From contig CBDBKU010000001.1 of assembly GCA_965206775.1 (NCBI GenBank), positions 62,001 through 126,000 on the forward strand: DNA of 64,000 nt. The letters run 5' to 3'. Position 1 is the stretch's first letter. Each line of letters begins with the position of its first letter. The DNA comes from VXMF01 sp965206775. GTDB lineage: Bacteria > Acidobacteriota > Terriglobia > Bryobacterales > UBA6623. Below the pieces are notes generated by a model that worked only from the letters and a program-made list of their open reading frames with translations, did no database searches and was not told where the DNA came from. The position numbers were made by a program, and so were the translations under genes. Positions 19,883-29,800 of the stretch are shown here, piece by piece.

Positions 19883-20386
19883 TTAGAACGGGATATCGTC
19901 GTCGTCGACGGGCGGCTGGCCGGCAGGGCCGGCGCTGCCTGAGGTAGCCGGCGGAGACGCCGCGGAATCCTCCCGGGTGGAGCCGGCGCCGGATCCATAG
20001 CCGCCACCCTGTCCGCTATCCGGCGGGCTGCTGTAGCCGCCTCCGCCTTCGCGCCCGCCAAGCAGCATCAGCCCGAACGAATCGCAGATCACTTCCGTGC
20101 GGTAGCGCTTCTGGCCGTTCTGATCCTCCCACGAGCGGGTTTGGAGCCGCCCTTCGACAAACACCTTCTTGCCCTTCGTCAGGTAGGGCGCCACTCGGTC
20201 CCCTCTCCACAGAACCACGTCGTGCCAGTCGGTCCGTTCCTTCCAATCCCCGGTGTTCTGGTCCTTCGAGCGGAACGTGGTGGCCAAGGTGAAGTTCGTC
20301 ACTGCGACCCCACTCGGCGTTTGGCGCGTCTCGGCATCCTTGCCAAGGTTGCCGATCAGCATCACTTTGTTCAGACTGCTAGCCAT
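19883..20386 (-). CDS. ssb: single-stranded DNA-binding protein
   Basis: Cytoplasmic SSB of 167 residues. The OB fold covers residues 1-107, with NKVMLIGNLGKDAETRQTPS, the DWHDVVLWRG strand, GKKVFVEGRLQTRSW and YRTEVICDSF. It is followed by a long glycine- and serine-rich linker. It ends in DDDDIPF, the acidic tip that recruits replication and repair partners. ATG 20386 is preferred over 20395 because family members begin MASSLNKV. It faces ftsH tail to tail with four bases between stops. It is divergent from the YVTN gene, with about 60 bases between starts. Confidence 0.96.
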   Translation of the reverse strand: MASSLNKVMLIGNLGKDAETRQTPSGVAVTNFTLATTFRSKDQNTGDWKERTDWHDVVLWRGDRVAPYLTKGKKVFVEGRLQTRSWEDQNGQKRYRTEVICDSFGLMLLGGREGGGGYSSPPDSGQGGGYGSGAGSTREDSAASPPATSGSAGPAGQPPVDDDDIPF

Positions 20387-20449
20387 GAATTCCACGGTAC
20401 AATCAAACGACCGGGCAATTCAAGCGCGGGCAGCCGGGATGTGACGGGG

Positions 20450-21466
20450 ATGTTCGCCGGGAAATGGGCTTTTTGGATGCTGCTTGTGGCATCCGCGCCA
20501 GCGCTCCAAGCCGCGGAGCGGGCCGACCTCCTCGTCGTTGAGAAGAAGAACAACTCGGTCGGATTCTATTCCTCGTCCGGGAAGCGCGTGGCAGCCGTGC
20601 CGGTAGGCGAGACGCCGCACGAGATGGTTGTTTCGCGCGATGGTCGCTTCGCCTACGTCTCCGACAACGGCGTTCTTTGGATGGACTACGAAGGGCCTGG
20701 CGGCAACACGATTTCGATCGTGGACCTTGTGGCCCGCCGGCGTGTCGGCATCCTGCCGATGGGCAAGTTCCACCGGCCGCACGGCATCGGGCCCGACCCG
20801 AGCTCGAGCCGCGCGTTCGTCACGTCCGAGAATCCGGACCGCGTCGTGCTCGTCGATCTCGATACGCGCTCGGTCATCAGGGATCTCGATAACGGCGGCG
20901 TCGACCCGCACATGGTCACATTCGGCAAGGACGGCGTGTGGGGGTATGTGTCGAACACTGCGAGCGACACAGTTGGCGCGGTGCACGCGGTGACCGGGGA
21001 ACTGCATCTGATCGACGTCGGCAAGGGGCCGCAAGGGAGCCTGCTCTCGCGCGACGGCTCGAAGCTGTGGGTGACCTGCCGCGACGAGGGAAGAATCGAC
21101 ATCATCGACACGGCGGCCAAGGCGAATGTCGGGTCGGTCTCTACCGGGCCGGGCGTGAACCGAGTCGTCTCGACGCCCGACGAGAAGCTACTGGTCTACT
21201 CCCTGCAGAGCGGCGAGGCGGTCGGCATCGCCGACGTCGAGACCGGCACCGAGGTCGCTCGAATCCCGCTGGGCGGGCAGCCGCTTTCCATCTCGCTGTC
21301 GAAGGACGGCACGTATGCGTTCGCCGGCGTGCAGGACAAGGATCAGATCTGGATCGTCTCCGTGCCCGAGAGGGCTGTGGTCCAGGTGATTGACACGCCT
21401 CCGGGAACCGGTCCCGATCCCGTGATCGAGATCGGCACGTACTTCCCGACGAAAGCCAGGCCATGA
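20450..21466 (+). CDS. secreted YVTN beta-propeller protein
   Basis: Protein of 338 residues with a signal peptide (residues 1-22, ending LQAAE). It is followed by repeated blade motifs, for example PHEMVVSRDGRFAYVSDNG, GVWGYVSNTASDTVGAV, GSKLWVTCRDEGRIDIIDT and GTYAFAGVQDKDQIWIVSV. These are typical of seven-bladed YVTN propellers. Such proteins are usually periplasmic or surface-bound, and their roles range from binding to enzymatic; none can be chosen here. The stop overlaps the larB start (ATGA), so the two are co-transcribed. A GTG three codons upstream is an alternative start. Confidence 0.85.
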   Translation: MFAGKWAFWMLLVASAPALQAAERADLLVVEKKNNSVGFYSSSGKRVAAVPVGETPHEMVVSRDGRFAYVSDNGVLWMDYEGPGGNTISIVDLVARRRVGILPMGKFHRPHGIGPDPSSSRAFVTSENPDRVVLVDLDTRSVIRDLDNGGVDPHMVTFGKDGVWGYVSNTASDTVGAVHAVTGELHLIDVGKGPQGSLLSRDGSKLWVTCRDEGRIDIIDTAAKANVGSVSTGPGVNRVVSTPDEKLLVYSLQSGEAVGIADVETGTEVARIPLGGQPLSISLSKDGTYAFAGVQDKDQIWIVSVPERAVVQVIDTPPGTGPDPVIEIGTYFPTKARP

Positions 21467-22209
21467 ACGAAGCCAAGCTTCGCGCCCTCCTCGAAGACGT
21501 GCGTCAGGGGCGGTGCGACATCGACCGGGCTGTCGGCGAGATGCGTCACCTGCCGTTCGAGGATCTCGGCTTCGCGAAGGTGGATCACCACCGCGCGCTC
21601 CGACACGGCATGCCCGAGGTGATCCTGGGACAGGGCAAGACGGTGGACGAGGTCCGAGCCATATCCGAGAACCTGCTCGAGCGGTCGCCGAACTTGCTCG
21701 TGACGCGGGCTAGCCAAGCCATGTTCGAAGCGGTTTGCGGGCTGGACGAGGCGGCGGAGTACTTCCCGCGCTCTGGCACGGTACGCGTGTGGAAGGACCG
21801 CAAGAATCAGGGCAATGGCAGGATCGCCGTCGTATGCGCCGGCACGAGCGACATCCCCGTGGCCGACGAGGCTCGAGTGACCGCGGAAGTGATGGGCAAC
21901 CACGTCGATGCTATCTACGACGTCGGCGTGGCGGGGATCCATCGCCTCCTGTCGAGTATGGACCGCATCCAAGCGGCTCGGGTCGCAATCTGCTGCGCGG
22001 GCATGGAGGGTGCCCTGCCCAGCGCGCTGGGCGGCCTAGTGTCCGTGCCGGTCATCGCCGTCCCCACGAGCGTCGGCTACGGCGCAAGCTTCAACGGCCT
22101 TTCCGCCCTCCTCGGCATGCTGAACTCCTGCGCCAGCAACGTGTCGGTCGTGAACATCGACAACGGTTTCGGCGCTGCTTATGTCGCGACTTTGATCAAC
22201 CGACTCTAG
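21463..22209 (+). CDS. larB: nickel-pincer cofactor biosynthesis protein LarB
   Basis: LarB of 248 residues, an AIR-carboxylase-like enzyme. It carboxylates the pyridinium ring of nicotinic acid adenine dinucleotide and splits the phosphoanhydride in the first step of nickel-pincer nucleotide synthesis. The N-terminus has the LarB-specific FAKVDHHRALRHGMPEVI region and VTRAS. The C-terminal PurE-like domain has VVCAGTSDIPVADEA, YDVGVAGIHRL, CCAGMEGALPSALGG and PTSVGYGASFNGLSALLGML. It overlaps the preceding YVTN gene. No larC, larE or lactate racemase gene is seen in the window, so its partners must be elsewhere or absent. Confidence 0.92.
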   Translation: MNEAKLRALLEDVRQGRCDIDRAVGEMRHLPFEDLGFAKVDHHRALRHGMPEVILGQGKTVDEVRAISENLLERSPNLLVTRASQAMFEAVCGLDEAAEYFPRSGTVRVWKDRKNQGNGRIAVVCAGTSDIPVADEARVTAEVMGNHVDAIYDVGVAGIHRLLSSMDRIQAARVAICCAGMEGALPSALGGLVSVPVIAVPTSVGYGASFNGLSALLGMLNSCASNVSVVNIDNGFGAAYVATLINRL

Positions 22210-22234
22210 CGTCGCCTGTGCGAAACTAGCCTTC

Positions 22235-23068
22235 ATGAAATCCCGAAGATCGATACTGTGCGCAGTGGCAGCTGTCGCGCTCGCGCTAGCCGTCGCGCCG
22301 AATGCGAGAGCCCAGTCTGACGAGAGGATGCACCTGCTGATGCTTGGCGGTTCGAGCTTCTTCGCGCACGACGCGGTCTCGCACGCCATGTTCACGATGG
22401 CCAAGATCGGCGAGCGCACCGGGCTGTTCGACGTTCGCTTCCGAACCGACATGGAACTCGTCACCAAGCAGAAGCTGAGGGGCAACCGGAAGAATCTGGA
22501 CTATTTCGACGCCGTGATGTTTTACACGCAGGGCGACATCGAACTAAGCGACGAGCAGAAGGCCGACCTCATGCGCTTCGTCAAGGAGGACGGCAAGGCC
22601 ATCCTCGTGGCGCACAGCGGCACCGACTCGTTCCGCGAGAGCTGGCCCGAGTACATCGAGATGGTCGGCGGGGCGTTCGTCAACCATCCCTGGCATCAGA
22701 AGATCCGGGTTCGCGTGGAGGATCGAGCGCACCCGATCAGCCGGCATTTCCCGAAGACATTCGAGATCACGGACGAGATCTACCAGCTGAATCGCTATTC
22801 CCGCGACAAGGTGCGGGTGCTGCTCAGCATAGATCCTTCGAGCGTGGATCTCACGAAGAAGGGCGTCCAGCGAGCAGACCAAGATTTTGCCTTGGCGTGG
22901 GTTCGGGACTTCGGAAAGGGCCGCGTGTTCTCTAGCGTTCTGGGTCACCGCAACGAGGTCTGGGACAACGCCGACATCCAGAAGATGTGGCTGGAAGGAT
23001 TCCGCTGGGCGGCCGGCATCACGGACGGCGAAACCGCCTCGCTGCCGCGCCCGACAGACGACGACTGA
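22235..23068 (+). CDS. ThuA-like domain secreted protein
   Basis: Protein of 277 residues with a signal peptide (residues 1-26, ending ARAQS) and a ThuA-type class I glutamine-amidotransferase-like fold. This shows in LLMLGGSSFFAHDAV, FDAVMFYTQGDIELSDEQ, GKAILVAHSGTDSF, FVNHPWHQKIRV and a closing ALAWVRDFGKGRVFSSVLGH. In this family the glycine-histidine region near the C-terminus is conserved, but the catalytic chemistry is not established. Sugar utilisation is often suggested from gene context. It starts 25 bases after larB and is probably the last gene of the YVTN-larB operon. Its 3' end overlaps the converging response-regulator gene by 50 bases. Confidence 0.82.
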   Translation: MKSRRSILCAVAAVALALAVAPNARAQSDERMHLLMLGGSSFFAHDAVSHAMFTMAKIGERTGLFDVRFRTDMELVTKQKLRGNRKNLDYFDAVMFYTQGDIELSDEQKADLMRFVKEDGKAILVAHSGTDSFRESWPEYIEMVGGAFVNHPWHQKIRVRVEDRAHPISRHFPKTFEITDEIYQLNRYSRDKVRVLLSIDPSSVDLTKKGVQRADQDFALAWVRDFGKGRVFSSVLGHRNEVWDNADIQKMWLEGFRWAAGITDGETASLPRPTDDD

Positions 23069-23780
23069 GGCCGGGTCCGGGCTCGGCGACGAACCGGTAG
23101 CCGACGCCCCGCACCGTGACGAGGTGACGGGGTTTCGCGGGGTCGGGCTCGATGGACCGGCGCAGCCTGACGATGAAGTTGTCGATGGCCCGCGTGTCGG
23201 TATCCTCCCGCACGCCCCACACCTGCTCAAGGAGGCTCTTGCGGGATACGTTGCGGCCTTCGCTGGCGATCAAGTGGTGCAGAAGCTTTGCTTCCATCAA
23301 GGTCAGGTCGCGAATCTCTCCGTTGACGGACAACTGCTGCTTGGCAAAGTCGACCGTGCGTCCGCTGAACTCGTAGATGTCCGGCACCGCAGGCTGCTGC
23401 TCGCCCGCGCTCCATCGATGTCTTCGAAGCAGCCCGTGGATCCGGGCTTGCAGGATAGCCAGGTCGAACGGTTTCGGGAGATAGTCGTCCGCTCCGGCAG
23501 AGAGCCCCTCGACGATATCCTCGGGTCTCCGTCGCGCCGTGAGCATCATGACCGGCACGTAGCACCCGCTGGAGCGGAGTTTCCGCACGACTTCGAACCC
23601 GTCCATGCCGGGGAGCATGACGTCGACCAGGAGGGCGTCGAAGGCCGCATCGGCGCGAACCGCCAGAAGCGCCTGCTCGCCAGTCTCCGCGACTTGGGCG
23701 ACAAACCCTTCGGCCTCCAGATTGAATTGCAGGCCCTTGGCGATATGGCGCTCGTCCTCGACGATCAGTATGCGCTTCAT
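23019..23780 (-). CDS. OmpR-family response regulator
   Basis: DNA-binding regulator of 253 residues. The receiver domain has the acidic pair in IVEDERH, the phosphorylation site Asp53 in LLVDVMLPGMDG, and the switch lysine in YLPKPFD. The C-terminal winged helix has LTLMEAKLLHHL, REDTDTRAIDNFIVRLRR and VRGVGYRFV. The start codon overlaps the stop of the upstream sensor kinase gene (ATGA), so the kinase is translated first and coupled. About 20 arginine-rich residues at the C-terminus extend past the normal end and overlap the converging ThuA gene, which suggests the original stop was lost. The target genes are not evident. Confidence 0.92.
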   Translation of the reverse strand: MKRILIVEDERHIAKGLQFNLEAEGFVAQVAETGEQALLAVRADAAFDALLVDVMLPGMDGFEVVRKLRSSGCYVPVMMLTARRRPEDIVEGLSAGADDYLPKPFDLAILQARIHGLLRRHRWSAGEQQPAVPDIYEFSGRTVDFAKQQLSVNGEIRDLTLMEAKLLHHLIASEGRNVSRKSLLEQVWGVREDTDTRAIDNFIVRLRRSIEPDPAKPRHLVTVRGVGYRFVAEPGPGLSRRLSGAAARRFRRP

Positions 23781-24709
23781 GCCTGTGCCGCCAGGGGTAG
23801 TTCGATCGTGAACGTGCTGCCTCGGCCCCGTCCATCGCTCTCGCCGAATACCCGCCCTCCGTGCTTGGTGGCGACCATTCGCACGATGAAGAGCCCCAGG
23901 CCCGTTCCCTTGGTGCGCAGCGTTCCTTGAATCCGGTAGAAGCGCCGGAACACCCGCTTGAACTCGTCTGGATCGATGCCTATCCCGTTATCCCTGATGC
24001 TGATCGCCACAGTCGCAGCGCCGATCCTGGCGATTTCGATCCAGATCTGCGCTTGGTCGCCGGAGTACTTTACAGAGTTGTCGATCAGGTTCGAGACGGC
24101 GGCGCGCAGTTCCTCGCCGTTTCCCATGACCACGGCCGCTTCTCCGTCGGGGATCCGGTTACGGACGTGCAGGACGCCGCCGGGCAGGTCGTGGCTGCGC
24201 TGGAGCCTGTCGACGCACTCGAGCACCATTTCGGGTATGTCGACCGGAGCGCGCTGCGTCTTGCGCCGGGAGCCGACTGCGCCTGCTAGCAGGACCTGCT
24301 CGATCGTGCCTTGCAATCGCTCCATGTCGGCCAGCATGATCCCGTAGAACTCGCGCTGGCGCTCCTCGTCGAGCTTCCTGGACTGGAGAGTCTCCAGATA
24401 GAGCTTCAGGGAAGCGACGGGCGTCTTCAACTCGTGCGTGACGGCGTTGATAAAGGCGTCGTGCTTCTCGTTGCGACGGATCTCGCGCACTAGGAACACG
24501 GTGTTGAGGACCAATCCGGCGATGAGTAGCAGTCCGGCAATGACGCCGAGGGCCAGCACTACGCCGCTGCGCCAGTTGGCCACCAGCCAGCCGATATTCA
24601 GTGCGACCGCCAGTGCCACCAGGCAGATTCCGAGGGCGATCCAGAAGATTACCGATCGCTTGCGGTGTCCGGCCAGGTCCACGCTGCTCTCATGATACGT
24701 TCCGCCCAT
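23777..24709 (-). CDS. membrane sensor histidine kinase
   Basis: Histidine kinase of 310 residues. Two membrane helices (about residues 19-44 and 49-76) are joined by a very short loop, so there is almost no external sensor domain. The dimerisation helix carries His92 in VTHELKTPVASLKLYLE. The ATPase domain has the N-box NLIDNSVKYSG, the G1 box DNGIGIDPDE and the G2 box GTGLGLFIV. The ATG at 24709 is chosen; the frame is open for 45 further codons upstream that have no helix. Its 3' end overlaps the response-regulator start. The stimulus is unknown. The design fits a membrane-state sensor or a partner-dependent kinase. Confidence 0.9.
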   Translation of the reverse strand: MGGTYHESSVDLAGHRKRSVIFWIALGICLVALAVALNIGWLVANWRSGVVLALGVIAGLLLIAGLVLNTVFLVREIRRNEKHDAFINAVTHELKTPVASLKLYLETLQSRKLDEERQREFYGIMLADMERLQGTIEQVLLAGAVGSRRKTQRAPVDIPEMVLECVDRLQRSHDLPGGVLHVRNRIPDGEAAVVMGNGEELRAAVSNLIDNSVKYSGDQAQIWIEIARIGAATVAISIRDNGIGIDPDEFKRVFRRFYRIQGTLRTKGTGLGLFIVRMVATKHGGRVFGESDGRGRGSTFTIELPLAAQA

Positions 24710-24773
24710 ACAGCAGGGGGAACGAGTGCCTGCGGCGGCACCCGCGATCCGGCAGCGCACTATAATTCGAGTC

Positions 24774-25655
24774 ATGCTGACCCGGCGCGACCTGATCCCC
24801 TCCCTAGCCCTACTGCCGGCCGTTGCGCGGGGCGGAACGCCCAAGCTCGAGGGCGGTGGCCCCCGCCTGAAGACAGCGATCTGTGCCTACTCGTTCCGCA
24901 AGGCGCTCGGCGTCGGGTCGCTGAGCTACCTCGACCTCGTCGACATGGCGGTCGAGAACGGGATCGACGGGCTCGATTCAACCGTGTACTGGTTCCCGCA
25001 GGACGATCTGGGGTCCTTTCTGTCGGCGTTCCGCCGCAAGGCCTACCTCGCCGCAGTCGATCTGCCGAGCATCGCGATCCGGACCGATCTCTGCAGGCCG
25101 GAGCCACGCGAGCAGGAACGTGAAGTGGCTTGGCTGCGGCATTGGGTCGATGTCTCGTACAGGCTCGGCTCCAGCCATATCCGCGTCTTTGGCGGTAACG
25201 TTCCGGAGGGAAGGACCGAGGACGAGGCAGCGGCCTGGGTGGCCGAGATCCTGAAGCGGTCGGCCGACTACGCGGCCGACCACGGCGTAGTGCTGGGCTT
25301 GGAGAATCACGGCGGCATCACGGCGCGGGCGGAGCGCATCATTCAGATCGTGCGGGCAGTCGACCATCCGAATGTCGGCATCAATCTCGACACAGGGAAC
25401 TTCCGCAGCGATCCGTACAGCCAGATCGAGTTAAGCCTTCCGTACGCCGTGAACTCTCAGTTCAAGGTGCAGATCCGGGACGAGCAGGGCAACCACGAAC
25501 CTTCGGACTGGGACCGCATCGTGGCAATGTTCGCCAAGGCCGGATACCGAGGCTACATGGCGCTGGAGTACGAGGCGGCGGAGGACCCGTTCACGGCAGT
25601 GCCGCGCCACTTGGCGCGGCTACGCGACCTAGCCGCCAAGCACAGCAGAGCTTGA
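24774..25655 (+). CDS. sugar phosphate isomerase/epimerase-like protein, exported
   Basis: Xylose isomerase-like TIM-barrel protein of 293 residues. The N-terminus MLTRRDLIPSLALLPAVARG resembles a short Tat-type export signal. Barrel residues likely to bind a divalent metal are seen in GLENHGG, GINLDTGNF and MALEYEAAEDP. SYRLGSSHIRVFGGN is a further family block. Proteins of this group isomerise or epimerise sugars or inositols; the substrate cannot be told. The ATG at 24774 is used. An earlier in-frame start at 24726 would spoil the signal. It is divergent from the histidine kinase gene, with about 65 bases between starts. Confidence 0.85.
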   Translation: MLTRRDLIPSLALLPAVARGGTPKLEGGGPRLKTAICAYSFRKALGVGSLSYLDLVDMAVENGIDGLDSTVYWFPQDDLGSFLSAFRRKAYLAAVDLPSIAIRTDLCRPEPREQEREVAWLRHWVDVSYRLGSSHIRVFGGNVPEGRTEDEAAAWVAEILKRSADYAADHGVVLGLENHGGITARAERIIQIVRAVDHPNVGINLDTGNFRSDPYSQIELSLPYAVNSQFKVQIRDEQGNHEPSDWDRIVAMFAKAGYRGYMALEYEAAEDPFTAVPRHLARLRDLAAKHSRA

Positions 25656-26806
25656 GTTCCTGCGCGGCGGTGCATTCGTCGATCCGCTCCCGGCATGGTG
25701 CTTGGCGCAGCAGGAGCTCGCGGCCCTGCCCCATCGCACGGTGATCGCGCAGGCCAGCATGTTCGCGAATTAACCGGTTGATGACCGTCTTCGGGATGAT
25801 GCGGAAACCCCAAGAACAGATTGCAGTGTTGCTTTGTCCTGCCGCGCCTCCTGAATCTGGCGAATGGTGGTCTGGCTCGCCCAGTCGGACGCGCCGGAGG
25901 CCTCGATAGGCACCACCTCCAAATCCGCGGCAATGATGACGGCGCGGCTCACAAGGGCCAGAGTCGCACGAATATAGTCAGTGAGCGAAGCTGAACCGGA
26001 CGAGCGACGGCGATGATTACGATGCGAATCCCGATAAACGCAAGCAATCCTTCCAGTGACATCGGATGATGGACCTATGCACTACGGTGGCACCCCGGTT
26101 TTCTTGGTTCTGTTTCGCTGGCGACTTTCGCGCCGCCGTTTGTAGGATTTTGGTATCCCGACAGTTAACGCTCAAGTCACTTTAGATCGTTCATTCTGAG
26201 ACGGTTAGCTTGTTCCCGGCAGCGGAACTTCCGTGCCAGTTTCAGATCACATGGATGGCTGGATTCGGCGGCTCGCCGAAGGGCTCGGCGATCACCAATG
26301 TCGGGCCGCTATGCCCTGTTCCTTACCACGCAAGCAGACTTCGTTACTGAAGATGGCACGGTCCCGCAGCGATCTGAACGGAGCCGAAATGCTCGGGTCA
26401 AGCTTTGGGGGCGTCTGGGCAGATGCCTTCGCGACGGTGTGAGCGCTCGAGTGCGACTTGAATAAGAGCGTCATGCAGGACGCCTTGGAATGTCGAGCTC
26501 GCCCAGGCGATGCTGCTACCCAGTTGAGAATGCTTATGGCCCGTTTTCAATGGCTTAGAGGGGCACTCAGGAAGTAAACAGCGGCCTTTCGCCGCGCCTT
26601 CCCTCGAGAAACCTCGGCCTTTTTAGGCTCATATGTGAATTGGAAAGCATCCAGCAACGCCTGCAGGCGCTGGATGTTGTATGGTGATCAGGGGTTGAAT
26701 CATGAGCGGAAATGTTTTTTCGGTACGACGGGTTCAGCCGGAGCGCTGTCGAGTGCCCCTCCAATTCGATCGTTCCAACCCCAACAGAAACGGAAAGGAT
26801 TTGACT
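25656..26806. other. long non-coding stretch with decayed genes
   Basis: About 1150 bases between the isomerase and the TonB receptor. It holds the ParA remnant near 25770-25973 and otherwise no recognisable gene. A perfect inverted repeat, CATCCAGC at 26648-26655 with GCTGGATG at 26669-26676, encloses the palindrome CGCCTGCAGGCG. It lies about 130 bases before the receptor start, where a leader RNA could use it. The base composition is lower in GC than its surroundings. Confidence 0.4.
25770..25973 (-). pseudogene. ParA-family ATPase remnant
   Basis: A minus-strand frame reads SRAVIIAADLEVVPIEASG followed by ASDWASQTTIRQIQEARQ. This corresponds to the segment after Walker A' in ParA/Soj-type partition ATPases (aadlvlIPvepSpyDvWAs..tv.li.ea). 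The Walker A region is absent, and the frame closes at a TAA right after VLGVS. A neighbouring frame continues with IPKTVINRLIREHAG, which could be the next family block after a frameshift. It is a dead internal piece, probably from a plasmid or integrated element. Confidence 0.5.
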
Positions 26807-29800
26807 ATGAGAAACCGAGTCACCGCTACCGTGATTGCGGCCCTGCTGCTTTTGGCTGCTCCCATCCTGGCTCAGCAAGATCAGGGGGTCATCACGGGCA
26901 CGATTACCGACGCCACCGGGGCGGTTGTCCCCGGCACGTTGGTTACGATCCGGGAGATGAATACCGGAATAACGGTTGAGAATCAGGCGAACGCCAGCGG
27001 CACCTACGTCTCGGGGCCCCTCAAGGTGGGGATGTATGAGATCTCAGTGGGGACCGAGGGCTTCAAGACGGCCGTTCGATCCGGCGTCGAGATTCACGCA
27101 GGAGACCGCATCGGCCTGAACTTCGCTCTGGAAATCGGGAACCTGGTCGAGGTGGTCGAGGTGACCGGCGCGACACCGTTGCTACAGACCGAATCGGCGA
27201 CTTTGGACTACACCGTCGAGCGCCAGCAGATCGAGGATTTGCCGATCAGCGGCCGCAACTATCAATCGCTCGCTCTACTGACGGCCGGTGTGGCCCCCGA
27301 GATCGGCGGGCGCGACCGCGGACCTCTGGGCGACTCGCGGCTTGGTGGCGGCTTCTTGAGCCACGGCCAGCAAGTCGGCCAGAACAACTTCTTGATCGAC
27401 GGTATCGACAATAACTCGACCATCATGGGCCAGCAAGACCGCAAGGCGCAGGCGATGATTCCGTCGATGGACGCCGTCCAGGAATTCAAGATTCAAACTA
27501 GCAACTACTCGGCCGAGTACGGCCGCAACGCCGGCGCGGTGGTCAACGTGACGATTCGGGGCGGTACGAATCAGTTCCGCGGCAGCGCTTACGAGTTCAT
27601 GCGAAACGACTTCTTCGACGCCCGCGAAGCCTTTGCGCGGAACGACCGCGATGGCGACGGCAAGGCCGATCCGGAGGTCTTACGCCAGAACCAGTTTGGC
27701 GCCACCTTCGGCGGGCCGGTCAAGAAGAACAAGGCCTTCTTCTTCGCGAGTTGGGAGGCCTGGAAGCTCGCAGCGGAATCGTGGTCGTGCCGACCCGCAG
27801 TCGCGACATCGTCGGCGACGGTCGATTGGTGATCGATAGCGAGTCTTCGCCCATTCGTCGGCTGACCCGGAGACTCGCCTGGCGGATGGCCGACTGCGGT
27901 GACGTCATTACTGGGCGCGGGCCTCCGACATTTGCCACCCGTGCCGGCCGCGTCAGAGCGGCGAACAGAATTGGTCCAGCGACCTCTCGCCCTCCGATCC
28001 CCTCGGCGACGTATTCCCGAATAAGACGATTCCGTCGGAGCGGTTTGATTCATCGTTCGACCAACTGGTGGGGTTATACCCAGCCCCGAACTTCGCCGAC
28101 AACACCCGGCGGAACTTCGTCAACAACCCCGCGTGGCAGACGGACCGGGATCAGCTCGATTTCCGCTACGACCACACTTTCTCCGCAAACGACAACTTCT
28201 TCGTGCGCTACAGCCACTACCGCTACGACAACCTTCGCGCTGCTCCGCTGCCGGGGATCGCGAGGGGCGGCGCCGGTAACGACCGCGGCCTGGACGACAA
28301 CGACGGCGATCACCTGGCCGCTTCTTGGACGCACGTTTTCTCGCCCACCCGGATCAACGAAGTACGCGTGGGCTACAAATGGTTGAAGGTCAACAAGGTT
28401 CAACAGGCCCCTCCGCAATCGGAGCTCAACGCTCAGTTCGGACTCAACGGTCTCAACGAAGATCCGTCGATCCTAGGACTGCCGCGCTTCCAGTTGACCG
28501 GAGGTTTGGCGCACATCGGTCTGGGCGGCAGCCCCAACCTGCCGAACGGCAAGATCAGCCAGACCTGGCAGTTCGTCGACAACCTCACCGTCATTCGGGG
28601 AAACCACAGCCTGAAGATCGGGGCCGATCTGCGGCACGACTTCGCCGACATCCTGGGCTCTCAGCAGGCCACCGGGACGTTTCGCTTCAACGGCCGTTAC
28701 ACGGACATCGCGCTCGGCGACGCTCTGCTCGGCTGGGTCGACCGGGGCGCCTCGGGAACGACGATCGACGCGAACATGACGTTCGACAGTTACATGTTCT
28801 ACTTCCAGGATGACTGGAAGATCACTCCGAGCTTCACTCTGAACCTAGGTGTGCGCTACGAGCTGACGACACCCTACGTCGAGCAGGACAACCGGATGAA
28901 CCGGGTCGAGTTCGCACCCGGTCCGGATTTCGGCCGAATCATCCGCGCCGGAGAGCTCGGCGACAGCATAGAGGATCGGGCGCTGATCAGCTTCGACAAG
29001 AACAATTGGGCCCCGCGCGTCGGCTTCGCCTGGCAGCCCGGCACCAATTGGACGATCCGTTCGAGCGGCGGCGTCTTCTACGGCGGCTCGCAGGGCCTGG
29101 GGGCCAGCGCGCGCATGCTGCGCAACTTCCCGTTCGTGGCTGCCGTCAACGCTCGAGGCAGCAGGTCCGCTCCCGTATTCTTGCTTCAAGACGGATTCCC
29201 GTCCGACTTCTTGGGCGATCTGAATGCGCCCGTCAACTCGGTGGACGATCTGCCGAACAACTCGGTGATGCGCACCTGGGCGAAGGAGTTCCCGATGCCG
29301 ATGGTGTACCAGTGGAACTTCAGCGTGCAGCGCCAGCTCAATGACACGATGGCGTTGACGACGGCATACGTGGGCTCGACTTCGAAGAACATCCAGTTCT
29401 CCTACAACATCAACGCGCCGGGGATCGGGCCATCGAGCACCGAACGCCAACGCCGGCTGTACTTCCAGTCGTTGAACGGGCTCACCTATCGCTCGCCCGC
29501 GGCGCATGCCTCCTATCACGGACTGGAAACAACCCTGACGAAGCGCTTTTCGAAGGGGTTCACCTTCACCAGCGCCTATACCTGGTCGCGCGCGATGAGC
29601 CAGACGCAGGAGCTGTTCGTCGCCGGCGATAACGGGTCCGCGCAGGATCAGACCTGCTTCGCCTGCGAGCGCGGACCTTCCTCCAACGACACCAATCACC
29701 GCTGGGTGAACAGCTATATCGTGGACCTGCCGTTCGGCAGAGGGCAGAAGTACCTAACTCGCGGCGGTGTGCTCAACGCCATCTTCGGGGGCTGGCAGAT

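Noticed and set aside
27751..28386. 211-codon frame bridging the two TonB receptor pieces as a separate gene
   Set aside because: Only its first part (SGIVVVPT...) looks like receptor sequence. The rest is a shadow of the barrel frame, so it is treated as part of the broken receptor.
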